This document shows, piece by piece, positions 32,958 to 40,943 of a stretch of 64,000 bases of DNA. Source of the stretch: Elusimicrobiota bacterium. GTDB lineage: Bacteria; Elusimicrobiota; Elusimicrobia; FEN-1173. Location: assembly GCA_016706425.1 (NCBI GenBank), contig JADJJR010000001.1, forward strand, positions 434,001 through 498,000, given 5' to 3'. Numbering within the stretch: the first letter of the stretch is position 1; every line of letters starts with the position of its first letter. The translations under genes were made by a program, and so were the position numbers. The notes beneath the pieces were generated by a model. That model saw nothing but the letters and a program-made list of their open reading frames with translations, was not told the origin of the DNA and searched no databases.

Positions 32958-33915
32958 AGGCTGGACCTATAAAAAAGCGGGGGTTGACATCGACGCCGGC
33001 GACGCGTTGGTGGACCGCATCAAGAAAAAATTGCCCGCCATCGGCGATTTCGCGGGGCTCTTCCCGTTCCCCAAGGGCTACAAGAAACCCTATCTGGTCG
33101 GCTGCACCGACGGCGTGGGCACGAAGCTCAAAATCGCCCAAGAACTCGGCGTCCACGACACCATCGGCATCGACCTGGTGGCCATGAACGTCAACGACCT
33201 CGTTTGCGGCGGCGCGCGGCCGCTTTTCTTCCTGGACTATTTCGCCACCGGCCACTTGGACGTCGACACCGCCGAGAAGGTCATCGGCGGCATGATCGAA
33301 GGCTGCCGCCAGGCGGGTTGCGCCCTGATCGGCGGGGAGACCGCGGAGATGCCCGGGTTCTACAAGCCCGAGGAATACGATTTGGCCGGTTTCGCCGTCG
33401 GCGTGGTGGACGAGAGCCAGCGGGTGCGCAACGACAAAATCAAGCCGGGGGACGTCCTGCTCGGCCTGCCTTCGTCGGGAGTCCACTCGAACGGTTACTC
33501 CCTCGTGCGCGTCCTTTTCCGCGGGCCGGACCTGAAAAAATGGGGAAAAGCCCTCTTGGCGCCCACCAAAATCTACGTGAAGCCGGTCCTGAACGCCCTT
33601 CAAAAACACCGGGGGGCCATCAAGGGCATCGCGCACATCACGGGCGGCGGGCTGTTGGAAAACGTGCCCCGCTTCCTTCCCAAGAACTGCGACGCCGTTT
33701 TTCACACGGCGAGCTGGCCCCTGCCCGAGGTGTTCGCCGAAATCCGAAAACGGGGCAACGTGTCCGACATCGAAATGTTCCGGACGTTCAACATGGGGCT
33801 GGGTCTCGTGCTGGCCGTGTCGCGGGAGAAGGCCGCGGCCGTGAAGAAGCTTTTGGAGCCCTGCTTCGAAGTGGGCCGGGTGGAAAAAGGCGCCCGGGCC
33901 GTCCGGCTGGACTGA
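32938..33915 (+). CDS. purM: Phosphoribosylformylglycinamidine cyclo-ligase
   Basis: 325 residues, with GGAG eight bases before ATG 32938. It closes FGAM to AIR with ATP. Signature pieces: YKKAGVDIDAGDALVDRIK, GCTDGVGTKLKIA, DLVAMNVNDLVCGGARPLFFLDY, LIGGETAEMPGFY, LPSSGVHSNGYSLVR and HITGGGLLENVPR. It starts inside the end of pyrE. Confidence 0.96.
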   Translation: MEKKNNKGWTYKKAGVDIDAGDALVDRIKKKLPAIGDFAGLFPFPKGYKKPYLVGCTDGVGTKLKIAQELGVHDTIGIDLVAMNVNDLVCGGARPLFFLDYFATGHLDVDTAEKVIGGMIEGCRQAGCALIGGETAEMPGFYKPEEYDLAGFAVGVVDESQRVRNDKIKPGDVLLGLPSSGVHSNGYSLVRVLFRGPDLKKWGKALLAPTKIYVKPVLNALQKHRGAIKGIAHITGGGLLENVPRFLPKNCDAVFHTASWPLPEVFAEIRKRGNVSDIEMFRTFNMGLGLVLAVSREKAAAVKKLLEPCFEVGRVEKGARAVRLD

Positions 33916-33918
33916 CCT

Positions 33919-34527
33919 GTGGACCCCGTCGGCATCGGGGTGTTGGTGTCCGGCGGCGGGTCGAATTTCGAGGCGCTGGTCGCGGCGGCGCGGCGGGGCG
34001 AAATCCCCCGCGCCGATTTCCGTCTCCTGATTTCCAACAAGCCGGGCGCGGGCGCCCTGGACCGGGCGGCGCGCCTCGGCGTTCCCGCCCGGGTGTTCGA
34101 CCCCAAAACCTTCCCGGACCGCGGGGCCTGTTTCGACGCGGTGGCCGACGCCTTGCTGGAAAAAGGCGTGCGCGTCGTCTGCCTCGCGGGTTTCCTCCTC
34201 AAAGTCGAACCGAACTTCATCCGCCGCTTCCCCGGGCGGATCCTCAACATTCACCCGGCGCTACTGCCCAAGTTCGGCGGCAAGGGCATGTACGGCCGCC
34301 ATGTGCACGAGGCGGTGTTGGCCGCCGGTGAAAAAGAGTCCGGATGCACGGTGCATCTGGTCGACGACGAATTCGACCACGGCCCCGCGATCGCGCGCGC
34401 GAAAGTTCCGGTGGTCCCCGGCGACACGGCCGAGGGGCTGGCCGCCCGTGTTCTGGAACAAGAACACCGCCTCTACCCGGCCGCCCTGCGGCAATTCCTC
34501 GAAAAACTTGATAAGGTAAACAAATGA
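33919..34527 (+). CDS. purN: Phosphoribosylglycinamide formyltransferase
   Basis: 202 residues from GTG 33919. It formylates GAR with 10-formyl-THF. Motifs: GVLVSGGGSNFEAL at the N-terminus, LISNKPGAGALDRA, CLAGFLLKVEPNFI, and the catalytic N-H-D set in LNIHPALLPKFGGKGMYG and HLVDDEFDHGPAIA. Length and order are normal. Confidence 0.95.
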   Translation: MDPVGIGVLVSGGGSNFEALVAAARRGEIPRADFRLLISNKPGAGALDRAARLGVPARVFDPKTFPDRGACFDAVADALLEKGVRVVCLAGFLLKVEPNFIRRFPGRILNIHPALLPKFGGKGMYGRHVHEAVLAAGEKESGCTVHLVDDEFDHGPAIARAKVPVVPGDTAEGLAARVLEQEHRLYPAALRQFLEKLDKVNK

Positions 34528-35816
34528 TCCCGCGCTACACCCGGCCCGAAATGGCCGCCCTGTGGACCGACGAATTCCGCTGGCAAACCATTCTGGACGT
34601 GGAGCTCTTGGCGGCGGAGGCCTACGCCCGCACACCCGAAGACCGCCGCGCGGTCAAAACCCTTCGCCGTCGGGCCAAGGTGGACGTGGCCCGCATTTTG
34701 GAAATCGAGAAAACCACGAAACACGACCTCATCGCTTTCTTGACCCAAATCGAGGAGAAAGCCGGTCCCGCCGCGAAAGTGTTGCACCGGGGACTGACCT
34801 CTTCCGATGTGTTGGACACGGCCCTGGCCGTGCAAATGGCGCGCGCGGCGGATCTCCTGATCGTCGGGATCGAGCGACTGCGGGCCGCTGTGAAGAAGCT
34901 CGCCCGCGCCCACGCCGCCACCCCCATGATGGGGCGCAGCCACGGCGTTCACGGGGAACCCATCACCTTCGGTTTTAAAGTCGCCGGGTGGTACACCGAA
35001 TTGACACGGGGCGCCCGCCGCCTCGCTCAAACCCGCGCGGAAGTGGCTTTCGGCAAATTGTCCGGGGCCATGGGGAATTTCGCCCACCTGGATCCCTCGG
35101 TTGAAGCCGCTGTTTGCCGTCGCCTGGGCCTTCGGCCGGAGCCCGTCTCGACTCAGGTGGTGCCCCGGGACCGCCACGCGCATTTTGTTCAAACCCTGGC
35201 CCTGGTGGCCGCGGGCTTGGAGCGCATCGCCACCGAAATCCGGCACCTCCAGCGCACCGAGGTGCTGGAAGTCGAAGAGCCCTTTTCCAAAGGCCAAAAA
35301 GGCTCCAGCGCCATGCCCCACAAGCGCAACCCCATCGCTTCCGAAAACATTTGCGGCCTGGCGCGGCTCTTGCGCGCCCACAGTCTGGCCGCCCTGGAAA
35401 ACGTCGCCCTCTGGCACGAGCGGGACATTTCCCATTCTTCCGTCGAGCGGGTGATCCTGCCCGACGCCACGATTTTGTTGGACTACATGCTCCACCGTTT
35501 GGCCGGGGTGATCGACGGGCTGCAGGTCCACCCGGAACGCATGGCCGCCAACATGGAGAAAACGGCCGACATCGTTTGCTCCCAGCGGATTGTGGTGGCT
35601 CTGGCGAAAAAAGGCCTGCCCAAGCAACAGGCCTACGAAATCGTGCAGGGGCACGCCCTGGCGGCCTGGACCGCGGGAACGCCCTTCCGGCCGGCCGTGT
35701 CCAACGACGCGCGGGTCCGCGAACGCCTTTCCCCCGGCGAGATCGCCGCCTGTTTTGATCGCGGATCCTTTTACAAGAACGCCGCCCGCGCCGTCGCCCG
35801 GGCCACGAAAGAGTAA
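34524..35816 (+). CDS. purB: Adenylosuccinate lyase
   Basis: 430 residues (ATGA overlap with purN). It cleaves SAICAR and adenylosuccinate. The fumarase/aspartase superfamily signature GSSAMPHKRNPIASE is at about 269-283; HRGLTSSDVLDTALAVQM and GRSHGVHGEPITFGFK carry catalytic residues. The start MIPRYTRPEMAALWTDEFRWQTILDVE is typical of the bacterial 430-residue form. Its TAA overlaps the next start (TAATG). Confidence 0.96.
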   Translation: MIPRYTRPEMAALWTDEFRWQTILDVELLAAEAYARTPEDRRAVKTLRRRAKVDVARILEIEKTTKHDLIAFLTQIEEKAGPAAKVLHRGLTSSDVLDTALAVQMARAADLLIVGIERLRAAVKKLARAHAATPMMGRSHGVHGEPITFGFKVAGWYTELTRGARRLAQTRAEVAFGKLSGAMGNFAHLDPSVEAAVCRRLGLRPEPVSTQVVPRDRHAHFVQTLALVAAGLERIATEIRHLQRTEVLEVEEPFSKGQKGSSAMPHKRNPIASENICGLARLLRAHSLAALENVALWHERDISHSSVERVILPDATILLDYMLHRLAGVIDGLQVHPERMAANMEKTADIVCSQRIVVALAKKGLPKQQAYEIVQGHALAAWTAGTPFRPAVSNDARVRERLSPGEIAACFDRGSFYKNAARAVARATKE

Positions 35817-36652
35817 TGGGGTTCCATCTCCAATCCCGGGATTTCCGGGTCATCGACATCGACAAGGCGGTCCTCTTCGGTTTCACCGCCCTCCACGCCC
35901 GCCTGCCCCTGTGGTTGTTGTTGGGTGGGGGAATGGCGGCGATCCACGCGGGCCTCTTGCATTTCATCACCCAGGACGGCACGCCGGTCACCTTGCTGGA
36001 AAGGGTGGTCGTGGCCCTGTTGGCGGGGGTTTGGCCCATGCGCATCGCTTGCGACAACATGCCCTTTCAGGCCTCCCCGCCCCGACTGGGTTCCCCGCGC
36101 GTCCGCTTGTCGGGCGTGTTTTCACTGGCGCTGGTTTTCGTGGCCCTCTTCGGTCTGTCTCTGCTGGGGGGGTATGGGTTCAATCGCATGTTCAACGCTA
36201 TGCTGGGCGGCTGGATCAAGCCTTTTTTCAGCCATTGGAAAGCCGTGGTTTCCCCCCAGGCGGCCATCGCGGTCTACCCGTTGACCAGCATGGGGGCGGT
36301 CGTCATGGCGCTCATTTTTTCCTTCGCGCCGCTCGCCGTCGCGCTGGAGGGCCACGGCCCTTTCGGCGCCCTCGGCCGCAGCCGGCAATTGGCCTACCAG
36401 GTTCTTTTTGAAATGGTGTTTCTTCACGGGGCCATGTTCGTCCTGGTGGGCCTGGCGTTTTTCCTCATCGCCAACCTGCCCGCGCAAGGGGGCCTTTCCT
36501 TCTTCCTGGAATCCGAAATCCTGTGCCTGTCCATGGTCTACGCCATGGGCGTGTGGACCAACGCCTACCGCCAGGTCATCGAGTACGAGAAGCCGGTGGA
36601 GCGACGGTATTTCTACGGGCCGTCCCAACGCCGGGTCCACCGCATTCGCTAG
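35816..36652 (+). CDS. Polytopic membrane protein, unknown function
   Basis: 278 residues with about six hydrophobic segments (near 30-50, 60-75, 100-125, 160-185, 200-225 and 230-245). No transporter or enzyme motif is recognised. A charged start (SRDFRVIDIDKAVLFG) faces the cytoplasm by the positive-inside rule, and the tail is Arg-rich (ERRYFYGPSQRRVHRIR). It overlaps the purB stop by one base, so it is probably the last gene of the pyrR operon, but its link to nucleotide synthesis is not evident. Confidence 0.7.
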   Translation: MGFHLQSRDFRVIDIDKAVLFGFTALHARLPLWLLLGGGMAAIHAGLLHFITQDGTPVTLLERVVVALLAGVWPMRIACDNMPFQASPPRLGSPRVRLSGVFSLALVFVALFGLSLLGGYGFNRMFNAMLGGWIKPFFSHWKAVVSPQAAIAVYPLTSMGAVVMALIFSFAPLAVALEGHGPFGALGRSRQLAYQVLFEMVFLHGAMFVLVGLAFFLIANLPAQGGLSFFLESEILCLSMVYAMGVWTNAYRQVIEYEKPVERRYFYGPSQRRVHRIR

Positions 36653-36687
36653 CCCGCCGGAAGGTCGCTCCCCGCTCCCGCGGCCTA

Positions 36688-36716
36688 TTGACGCGACCGG
36701 AATCGTCCGTCATACT
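36688..36716 (+). promoter_or_regulatory. Promoter of the 36.7-39.0 kb cassette
   Basis: TTGACG (36688-36693) and CATACT (36711-36716) are 17 bases apart. The site is followed by GGAGGG and the ATG at 36739, giving a leader of only about 15 bases. Confidence 0.55.
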
Positions 36717-36738
36717 TGAACCGTGGAGGGAACTTCCC

Positions 36739-37056
36739 ATGACCGTTGAGATCTACATCGCAATTTTGTTGACCGTGGTTGTTGTGGCCCTCGTGGCCGG
36801 CACGGTTTTCCTGGCCTTGGCGCTTTGGCAGGTGAGGCGCCTGGCCCGGCTGTTGGAATTCTTCACGCTCCGGCTGGGGGACAAGGTGTCCCGCGCCGGG
36901 GACGTGGTGAGCGCCCTCGGCGGCGCCGCTCTGGCGGCCTCCGGGGGGTTGGGCAAAACCGCCGCTTTCGGGGCGGGGCTTTTGTATTCGGTGATGCGCG
37001 GGTTCCGGCGCAAGCGCGCCGCCGCGCCTTCGGAAGACTCCGGAAAGGACGATTGA
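36739..37056 (+). CDS. Small membrane-anchored protein (DUF948-like)
   Basis: 105 residues with GGAGGG at 36725-36730. One N-terminal membrane helix (about 5-30) is followed by an amphipathic region (VRRLARLLEFFTLRLGDKVSRAG), a Gly/Ala-rich stretch and a basic end (MRGFRRKRAAA). It resembles a short DUF948 protein; such proteins are often encoded next to YtxH proteins, as here. Function not established. Confidence 0.7.
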   Translation: MTVEIYIAILLTVVVVALVAGTVFLALALWQVRRLARLLEFFTLRLGDKVSRAGDVVSALGGAALAASGGLGKTAAFGAGLLYSVMRGFRRKRAAAPSEDSGKDD

Positions 37057-37059
37057 CCC

Positions 37060-37326
37060 ATGAGCGACAATACTTCCTCGCCGTCTCTAGCGGCGTTTCT
37101 GGTCGGCGCGGCGCTTGGCGCGGCCGCCGCGCTGCTCCTGGCCCCGCGGTCGGGCCGCGACACCCGCCGCCGTCTGGCCCGATGGTTGGAAGAATGGGAA
37201 GACGAAACGAAGGACCTGTTGGCCGAAGGCGGTGAGCTCCTCCGCGAACAGGCCGACAAAGTCCGCCGCCGCGTCAAGGACGCCGCCCAGGACGTGGCCA
37301 AAGAGTTCGGGGGCCGCGCGCCCTGA
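37060..37326 (+). CDS. YtxH domain protein
   Basis: 88 residues. The N-terminal hydrophobic segment with AAFLVGAALGAAAALLLAPRSG is the YtxH hallmark (GxxxGaxxallfAPxsG), followed by a charged amphipathic helix with RRRVKDAAQDVAKEF. YtxH proteins are small membrane-associated proteins linked to general stress in Bacillus; no biochemical role is known. It lies three bases after the preceding gene. Confidence 0.8.
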   Translation: MSDNTSSPSLAAFLVGAALGAAAALLLAPRSGRDTRRRLARWLEEWEDETKDLLAEGGELLREQADKVRRRVKDAAQDVAKEFGGRAP

Positions 37327-37331
37327 CAGGC

Positions 37332-37904
37332 ATGAGCGACGCCCCGGTCGCCCCGCTCCCCACCTCCCTGCCCGGCCGTTTGGCCGGCCGGGCGCGCCAA
37401 TTCCTCGAAAGTTTTTTCGGGGATCCCGTTTTCCGCAAGAAACTCCGATTCCTCCGCTCGGTGGTCCTCTTCAAGGATCTGCCCAGCCGCGATTTGGCCC
37501 GCATCGTCAAGCAAATCATGGAAAAGACCTACGGCCCCGGCGATGTGGTGTTCCAGGAGGGCGACGTGGGCCGCGCTTTTTTCATCGTGGCCGAAGGGCG
37601 GGTGGAGGTGCTCCGCCGCAACACGGCGTCCGGCGAGATGGAGCCGGTGGCGCAGTTCGGGCCCGGCGATTTCCTGGCCGAGATGGTTTTGCTCGACGAA
37701 TTGCCGCGCGCCTCGACCTGCCGCGCCGTGGAGACCGCCCACCTGTACGTGATGTACAAAGACATCTTCGACCACCTGCGGATTCATTTCCCGCGCGCCG
37801 CCGCGCCCATCCTCTACACCCTGGGCCGGCTTCTGAGCGCGCGCCTTCGACGGGAACACCGGGTCCTGCCCCGGGTCGCGGTCCCCAAACCGCCGGTCTC
37901 GTGA
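37332..37904 (+). CDS. Cyclic-nucleotide-binding domain protein without DNA-binding domain
   Basis: 190 residues. A Crp-like beta-roll (about 40-155) contains GPGDVVFQEGDVGRAFFIVAEGRVEVLR and the phosphate-binding-cassette-like FLAEMVLLDELPRASTCRA, with the Glu and Arg that contact cyclic nucleotide in Crp-type domains. No helix-turn-helix follows; the C-terminal 35 residues are basic and Pro-rich. It probably senses a nucleotide and acts on a partner such as the permease encoded next (start overlaps its stop as GTGA). Confidence 0.8.
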   Translation: MSDAPVAPLPTSLPGRLAGRARQFLESFFGDPVFRKKLRFLRSVVLFKDLPSRDLARIVKQIMEKTYGPGDVVFQEGDVGRAFFIVAEGRVEVLRRNTASGEMEPVAQFGPGDFLAEMVLLDELPRASTCRAVETAHLYVMYKDIFDHLRIHFPRAAAPILYTLGRLLSARLRREHRVLPRVAVPKPPVS

Positions 37905-39019
37905 GCGCGCCGTTCGTCGATTTCCGTCCCGAAGAGCGCCGCGTCCACGGCGGGGTGATGCTGCTGGCGGTCGGGTTGATCTTGTGGTTTCTCTATGAAG
38001 TGCGCGTCGTGGTCATGCCGTTCCTCTTCGCGGCCGTTCTGGCCTACCTTCTCAACCCCCTTGTTTCCTTTTTAGAAATTCGCGGCGTCCGGCGCGAGAA
38101 GGCGGTCGTCATTCTTTTTGTGGGGTTCACGGTTTTGATGACGGGGCTCTCTTATTGGGCGCTCGTCGCCGTCGGTCAGGACATTCCCGACCTGCGGGCC
38201 AATTGGCCCGATTACATGCACCGCGCCGAAACCGCCATGCGCCGGGCCCAGGAGGTTCTGGAATTCGAATGGCCGGAACTGAAGCGCACCAAAATCCTCG
38301 AAAAAACCATCACCGACGCCATGGCGTGGATCCATTTCAACTGGTGGAAGTCCCAGGGTTTCGTGACCTCGGTGTTTGAGTTCGTCGTCAACCTCCTGCT
38401 GATCCCGTTTGTGGCTTTTTTCTTTTTGCGGGGCGGGCCCCGGGCCGCGCAGATCACCCTCGACGCCTGCCCCGGGGTGTGGGTCGAGCGGTTCCTCAGC
38501 CTCCTCAGCAAAATCAACGGTGTGTTCGGCAAATACGCCCGGGGCATGATTTTCGAGGCCTTTTTGGTGGGTGTGTTTTCCGTGGCCGGTCTGTGGTTTA
38601 TTGGATTGGATTACGCCGCCTTGATCGGAATCGCGGCGGGGTTGGGGAACATGATTCCTTACCTCGGCCCGGTCGTCGGCGGAGCGGTGGGGATGATGGT
38701 GGCGATCTTCCAATTTTCGAATCTGGAAGGCCCGGCGCGGGTGCTGGTGGTGTTCCTCGCGGTGCATTACATCGACAGTTGGATCCTGCAACCGTTGATC
38801 ATGAAACGCAGCGTCAATTTGAACCCGGTCACGGTCATCTTCGCTTTGATGGCCGGTTTGGCGTTGGGGGGTCTCTGGGGCCTGGTGTTCGCCGTCCCGG
38901 TGGCCAGCCTCGTCAAAGAGGCCGGCGTCGTCATCCACGAGTGGTACCGCTCCGAACGCGGCATGATCTCCACCTCCCGCGACATCGCCCAGGCGGCGGC
39001 CAAACCCTGGGTGTTTTAA
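37901..39019 (+). CDS. AI-2E family permease
   Basis: 372 residues from GTG 37901. Typical order for the AI-2E/YdiK/PerM family: two N-terminal helices (VMLLAVGLILWFLYEVRVVVMPFLFAAVLAYLLNPLV is one continuous pair), a soluble segment (about 80-160), then a cluster of helices with GIAAGLGNMIPYLGPVVGGAVGMMVA and VHYIDSWILQPLIMKRSVNLNPVTVI. Family members include proposed quorum-signal exporters and ion antiporters; the substrate cannot be read here. Confidence 0.85.
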   Translation: MSAPFVDFRPEERRVHGGVMLLAVGLILWFLYEVRVVVMPFLFAAVLAYLLNPLVSFLEIRGVRREKAVVILFVGFTVLMTGLSYWALVAVGQDIPDLRANWPDYMHRAETAMRRAQEVLEFEWPELKRTKILEKTITDAMAWIHFNWWKSQGFVTSVFEFVVNLLLIPFVAFFFLRGGPRAAQITLDACPGVWVERFLSLLSKINGVFGKYARGMIFEAFLVGVFSVAGLWFIGLDYAALIGIAAGLGNMIPYLGPVVGGAVGMMVAIFQFSNLEGPARVLVVFLAVHYIDSWILQPLIMKRSVNLNPVTVIFALMAGLALGGLWGLVFAVPVASLVKEAGVVIHEWYRSERGMISTSRDIAQAAAKPWVF

Positions 39020-39151
39020 GTTATAATAGCGCTCGCCTGTTGGGAAACGAAGAATTTTTCCTCTCCCTTTTGGGAGAAGGTGGGCTGAAAGCCCGGATGA
39101 GGGATTCAATTTTCGTTGGGAATTCCCGACTTTTTTCCTCCTTTCCCATTT
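39020..39151 (+). promoter_or_regulatory. Leader of tRNA-His with two tandem hairpins
   Basis: A perfect TATAAT (39022-39027) lies just after the permease stop, but no good -35 is seen. It is followed by two small hairpins, TCTCCC/GGGAGA (39062-39077, TTTT loop) and GGGCT/AGCCC (39082-39094). The hairpin pair looks like a dispersed repeat or processing structure rather than a terminator, because no T-tract follows. Confidence 0.35.
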
Positions 39152-39228
39152 GGTGGGTATAGCTCAGCGGTTAGAGCGTCCGGCTGTGGCCCGGAAGGTC
39201 GCGGGTTCAAATCCCGTTACTCACCCCA
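39152..39228 (+). tRNA. tRNA-His (anticodon GTG)
   Basis: A full cloverleaf can be drawn: acceptor 39153-39159 with 39218-39224, D arm GCTC/GAGC, anticodon stem TCCGG/CCGGA around the loop CTGTGGC (anticodon GTG), and T arm GCGGG-TTCAAAT-CCCGT (one G-T pair). It has the histidine identity marks, an extra G at -1 (39152) opposite discriminator C73 (39225), and an encoded CCA (39226-39228). Confidence 0.95.
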
Positions 39229-39372
39229 GTTTAAAAGCCGGTTCCATTTCCCTGCGGGGGAGAGGGAACCGGTTTCGTCTTTTACAACCCATAATAAACG
39301 ATGGGAAGTCCCTATTCATGGTTTTTCAGGGACTGACTGGGAGAGTGTAAAAACCGTGCCGACAGGATCACA

Positions 39373-40782
39373 ATGACCACAACACCAGAACAAATTGACC
39401 TTTGGCGGGCCTCCCCCTCCGAGCACCAAAACCTGGAATTCAAGGAAGCAAAGACCCAGTTCGATAACAATCGACTCTCCAAATATTGCGTCGCCCTGGC
39501 GAACGAAGGGGGCGGCCGACTCCTGCTCGGGGTGGCGGACAAGCCACCCCGTCCCGTGGTGGGGACGGCGGCGTTCGTCAATCCGGTGGAGATGGCGGAG
39601 AAGCTTTTTCAAATCCTTGGTTTTCGCGTGGATATCGAGGAAGTCGCTCATCCGTCCGGCCGGGTGTTGGTGTTCCATATCCCGTCGCGGCCCCGAGGGA
39701 CAGCCTATCATCTGGATGGCGCCTATTTGATGCGGTCCGGTGAAGGACTCGTCCCTATGAGCGAGGATCAGCTCCGCCGCATCTTCGCGGAGGGCGAGCC
39801 CGGTTGGCTGGAGGAACCGTCCATGCGGGGTCTCGACGCCCAGAAGGTCGTTGACCTGTTGGATACCCAGACTTATTTTGAGTTGCTCAAGCGGCCTTAT
39901 CCGACCGACCGTACGGGGGTTTTGGACCGGCTGGTCCAGGATCGCTTGGTGGACGCTCAAGGCGGAAGTTACGCAATACGAAGATTGGGGGCGATCCTTC
40001 TGGCGAAGCATCTCGAAGATTTCTCCGACATCGCGCGCAAAGCGCCCCGCGTCGTGGTCTATCACGGTATATCCAAGTTGGACACGAAGCTTGATCAGGT
40101 AGGCAAGAAAGGGTACGCCGTCGGATTCCAGGGGCTGGTGAAGTTCGTCATGGATCAGTTGCCGCAGAATGAAGTCATCGAAGACGCGTTGCGCAAAGAG
40201 GTCAAGCTGGTCCCTGAAATCACCATCCGCGAATTGATCGCTAACGCCCTGATCCACCAGGATTTCGCGGTTACCGGCGCGTCCGTGATGGTGGAGGTGT
40301 ATTCCAATCGGATCGAAGTCTCCAACCCGGGGGAACCCGTGGTTCCCGTGGAGCGCTTCATTGACGGTTACCAGTCCCGTAACGAGCGATTGGCTGATTT
40401 CATGCGGCGCGTGGGAATTTGCGAGGAGAAGAGCAGCGGTATTGACAAGGTGGTCCACGCCGCCGAGGTCTTCCAACTCCCCGCGCCTGACTTCCGCGCC
40501 TTGCACCACCGCACCGTCGTCACGCTGTTCGGTCCCAAGGGATTTGACGAGATGAACCGGGACGACCGGGTTCGCGCTTGTTACCAGCACTGCGTCTTGA
40601 AGTGGGTCATGTCCGAGCGAATGACGAACCAGTCCCTGCGGGAGCGGTTCCATTTGCCCGAAAGCAAGAGTGCGATCGTGTCCCAAATCATTGCCCAGTC
40701 CACCGAGGCAAAGGTTATCAAGCTTGATGAGAAGGTCGGGGCCTCCCGAAAATATGCGCGGTATTTACCCTATTGGGCTTGA
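39373..40782 (+). CDS. AlbA_2/Schlafen-type ATP-binding protein
   Basis: 469 residues. The N-terminal AlbA_2 (divergent AAA_4) domain shows LEFKEAKTQF, then ALANEGGGRLLLGVAD, IEEVAHPSGRVLVFHIPSR and AYLMRSGEGLVPMSEDQL. A GHKL-type ATP-binding domain follows (ELIANALIHQDFAVTG, IEVSNPGEPVVPVERFI, EEKSSGIDKV, about 280-370). The C-terminus (about 400-469) looks like a winged helix. Such proteins are common accessory genes; some act as regulators or in defence. Base composition is lower in GC than neighbours and it lies directly after a tRNA gene, which suggests acquisition. Confidence 0.85.
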   Translation: MTTTPEQIDLWRASPSEHQNLEFKEAKTQFDNNRLSKYCVALANEGGGRLLLGVADKPPRPVVGTAAFVNPVEMAEKLFQILGFRVDIEEVAHPSGRVLVFHIPSRPRGTAYHLDGAYLMRSGEGLVPMSEDQLRRIFAEGEPGWLEEPSMRGLDAQKVVDLLDTQTYFELLKRPYPTDRTGVLDRLVQDRLVDAQGGSYAIRRLGAILLAKHLEDFSDIARKAPRVVVYHGISKLDTKLDQVGKKGYAVGFQGLVKFVMDQLPQNEVIEDALRKEVKLVPEITIRELIANALIHQDFAVTGASVMVEVYSNRIEVSNPGEPVVPVERFIDGYQSRNERLADFMRRVGICEEKSSGIDKVVHAAEVFQLPAPDFRALHHRTVVTLFGPKGFDEMNRDDRVRACYQHCVLKWVMSERMTNQSLRERFHLPESKSAIVSQIIAQSTEAKVIKLDEKVGASRKYARYLPYWA

Positions 40783-40943
40783 TGTTTATTTAAAAGGTGC
40801 CTGCTTTTGACCCTTAAGTTTAACGAAAACGGCTAATTATCAATATTTTTGTTATTTAAGCGTATGCCGATTGTATGTTCAATCTCTGGAATTCAAGGGA
40901 GGGTGTATCGCCAGAGTTACCAATCCCCCTACCATCAATGCCC
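40783..40943. other. AT-rich intergenic stretch
   Basis: 160 bases, with 40785-40890 markedly AT-rich compared with the rest of the window. It contains TTGACC (40808) and several TAATTA/TATTTT stretches that could serve as promoter elements for the PLD-like gene, but no pair has good spacing. No copy of the tRNA 3' end was found that would mark an attachment site. Confidence 0.4.

Noticed and set aside
40808..40860. Promoter for the PLD-like gene from TTGACC
   Set aside because: No -10 at acceptable spacing.
39201..40943. Integrative element with attachment repeats at tRNA-His
   Set aside because: No integrase gene and no second copy of the tRNA 3' end were found within the next 1.7 kb.
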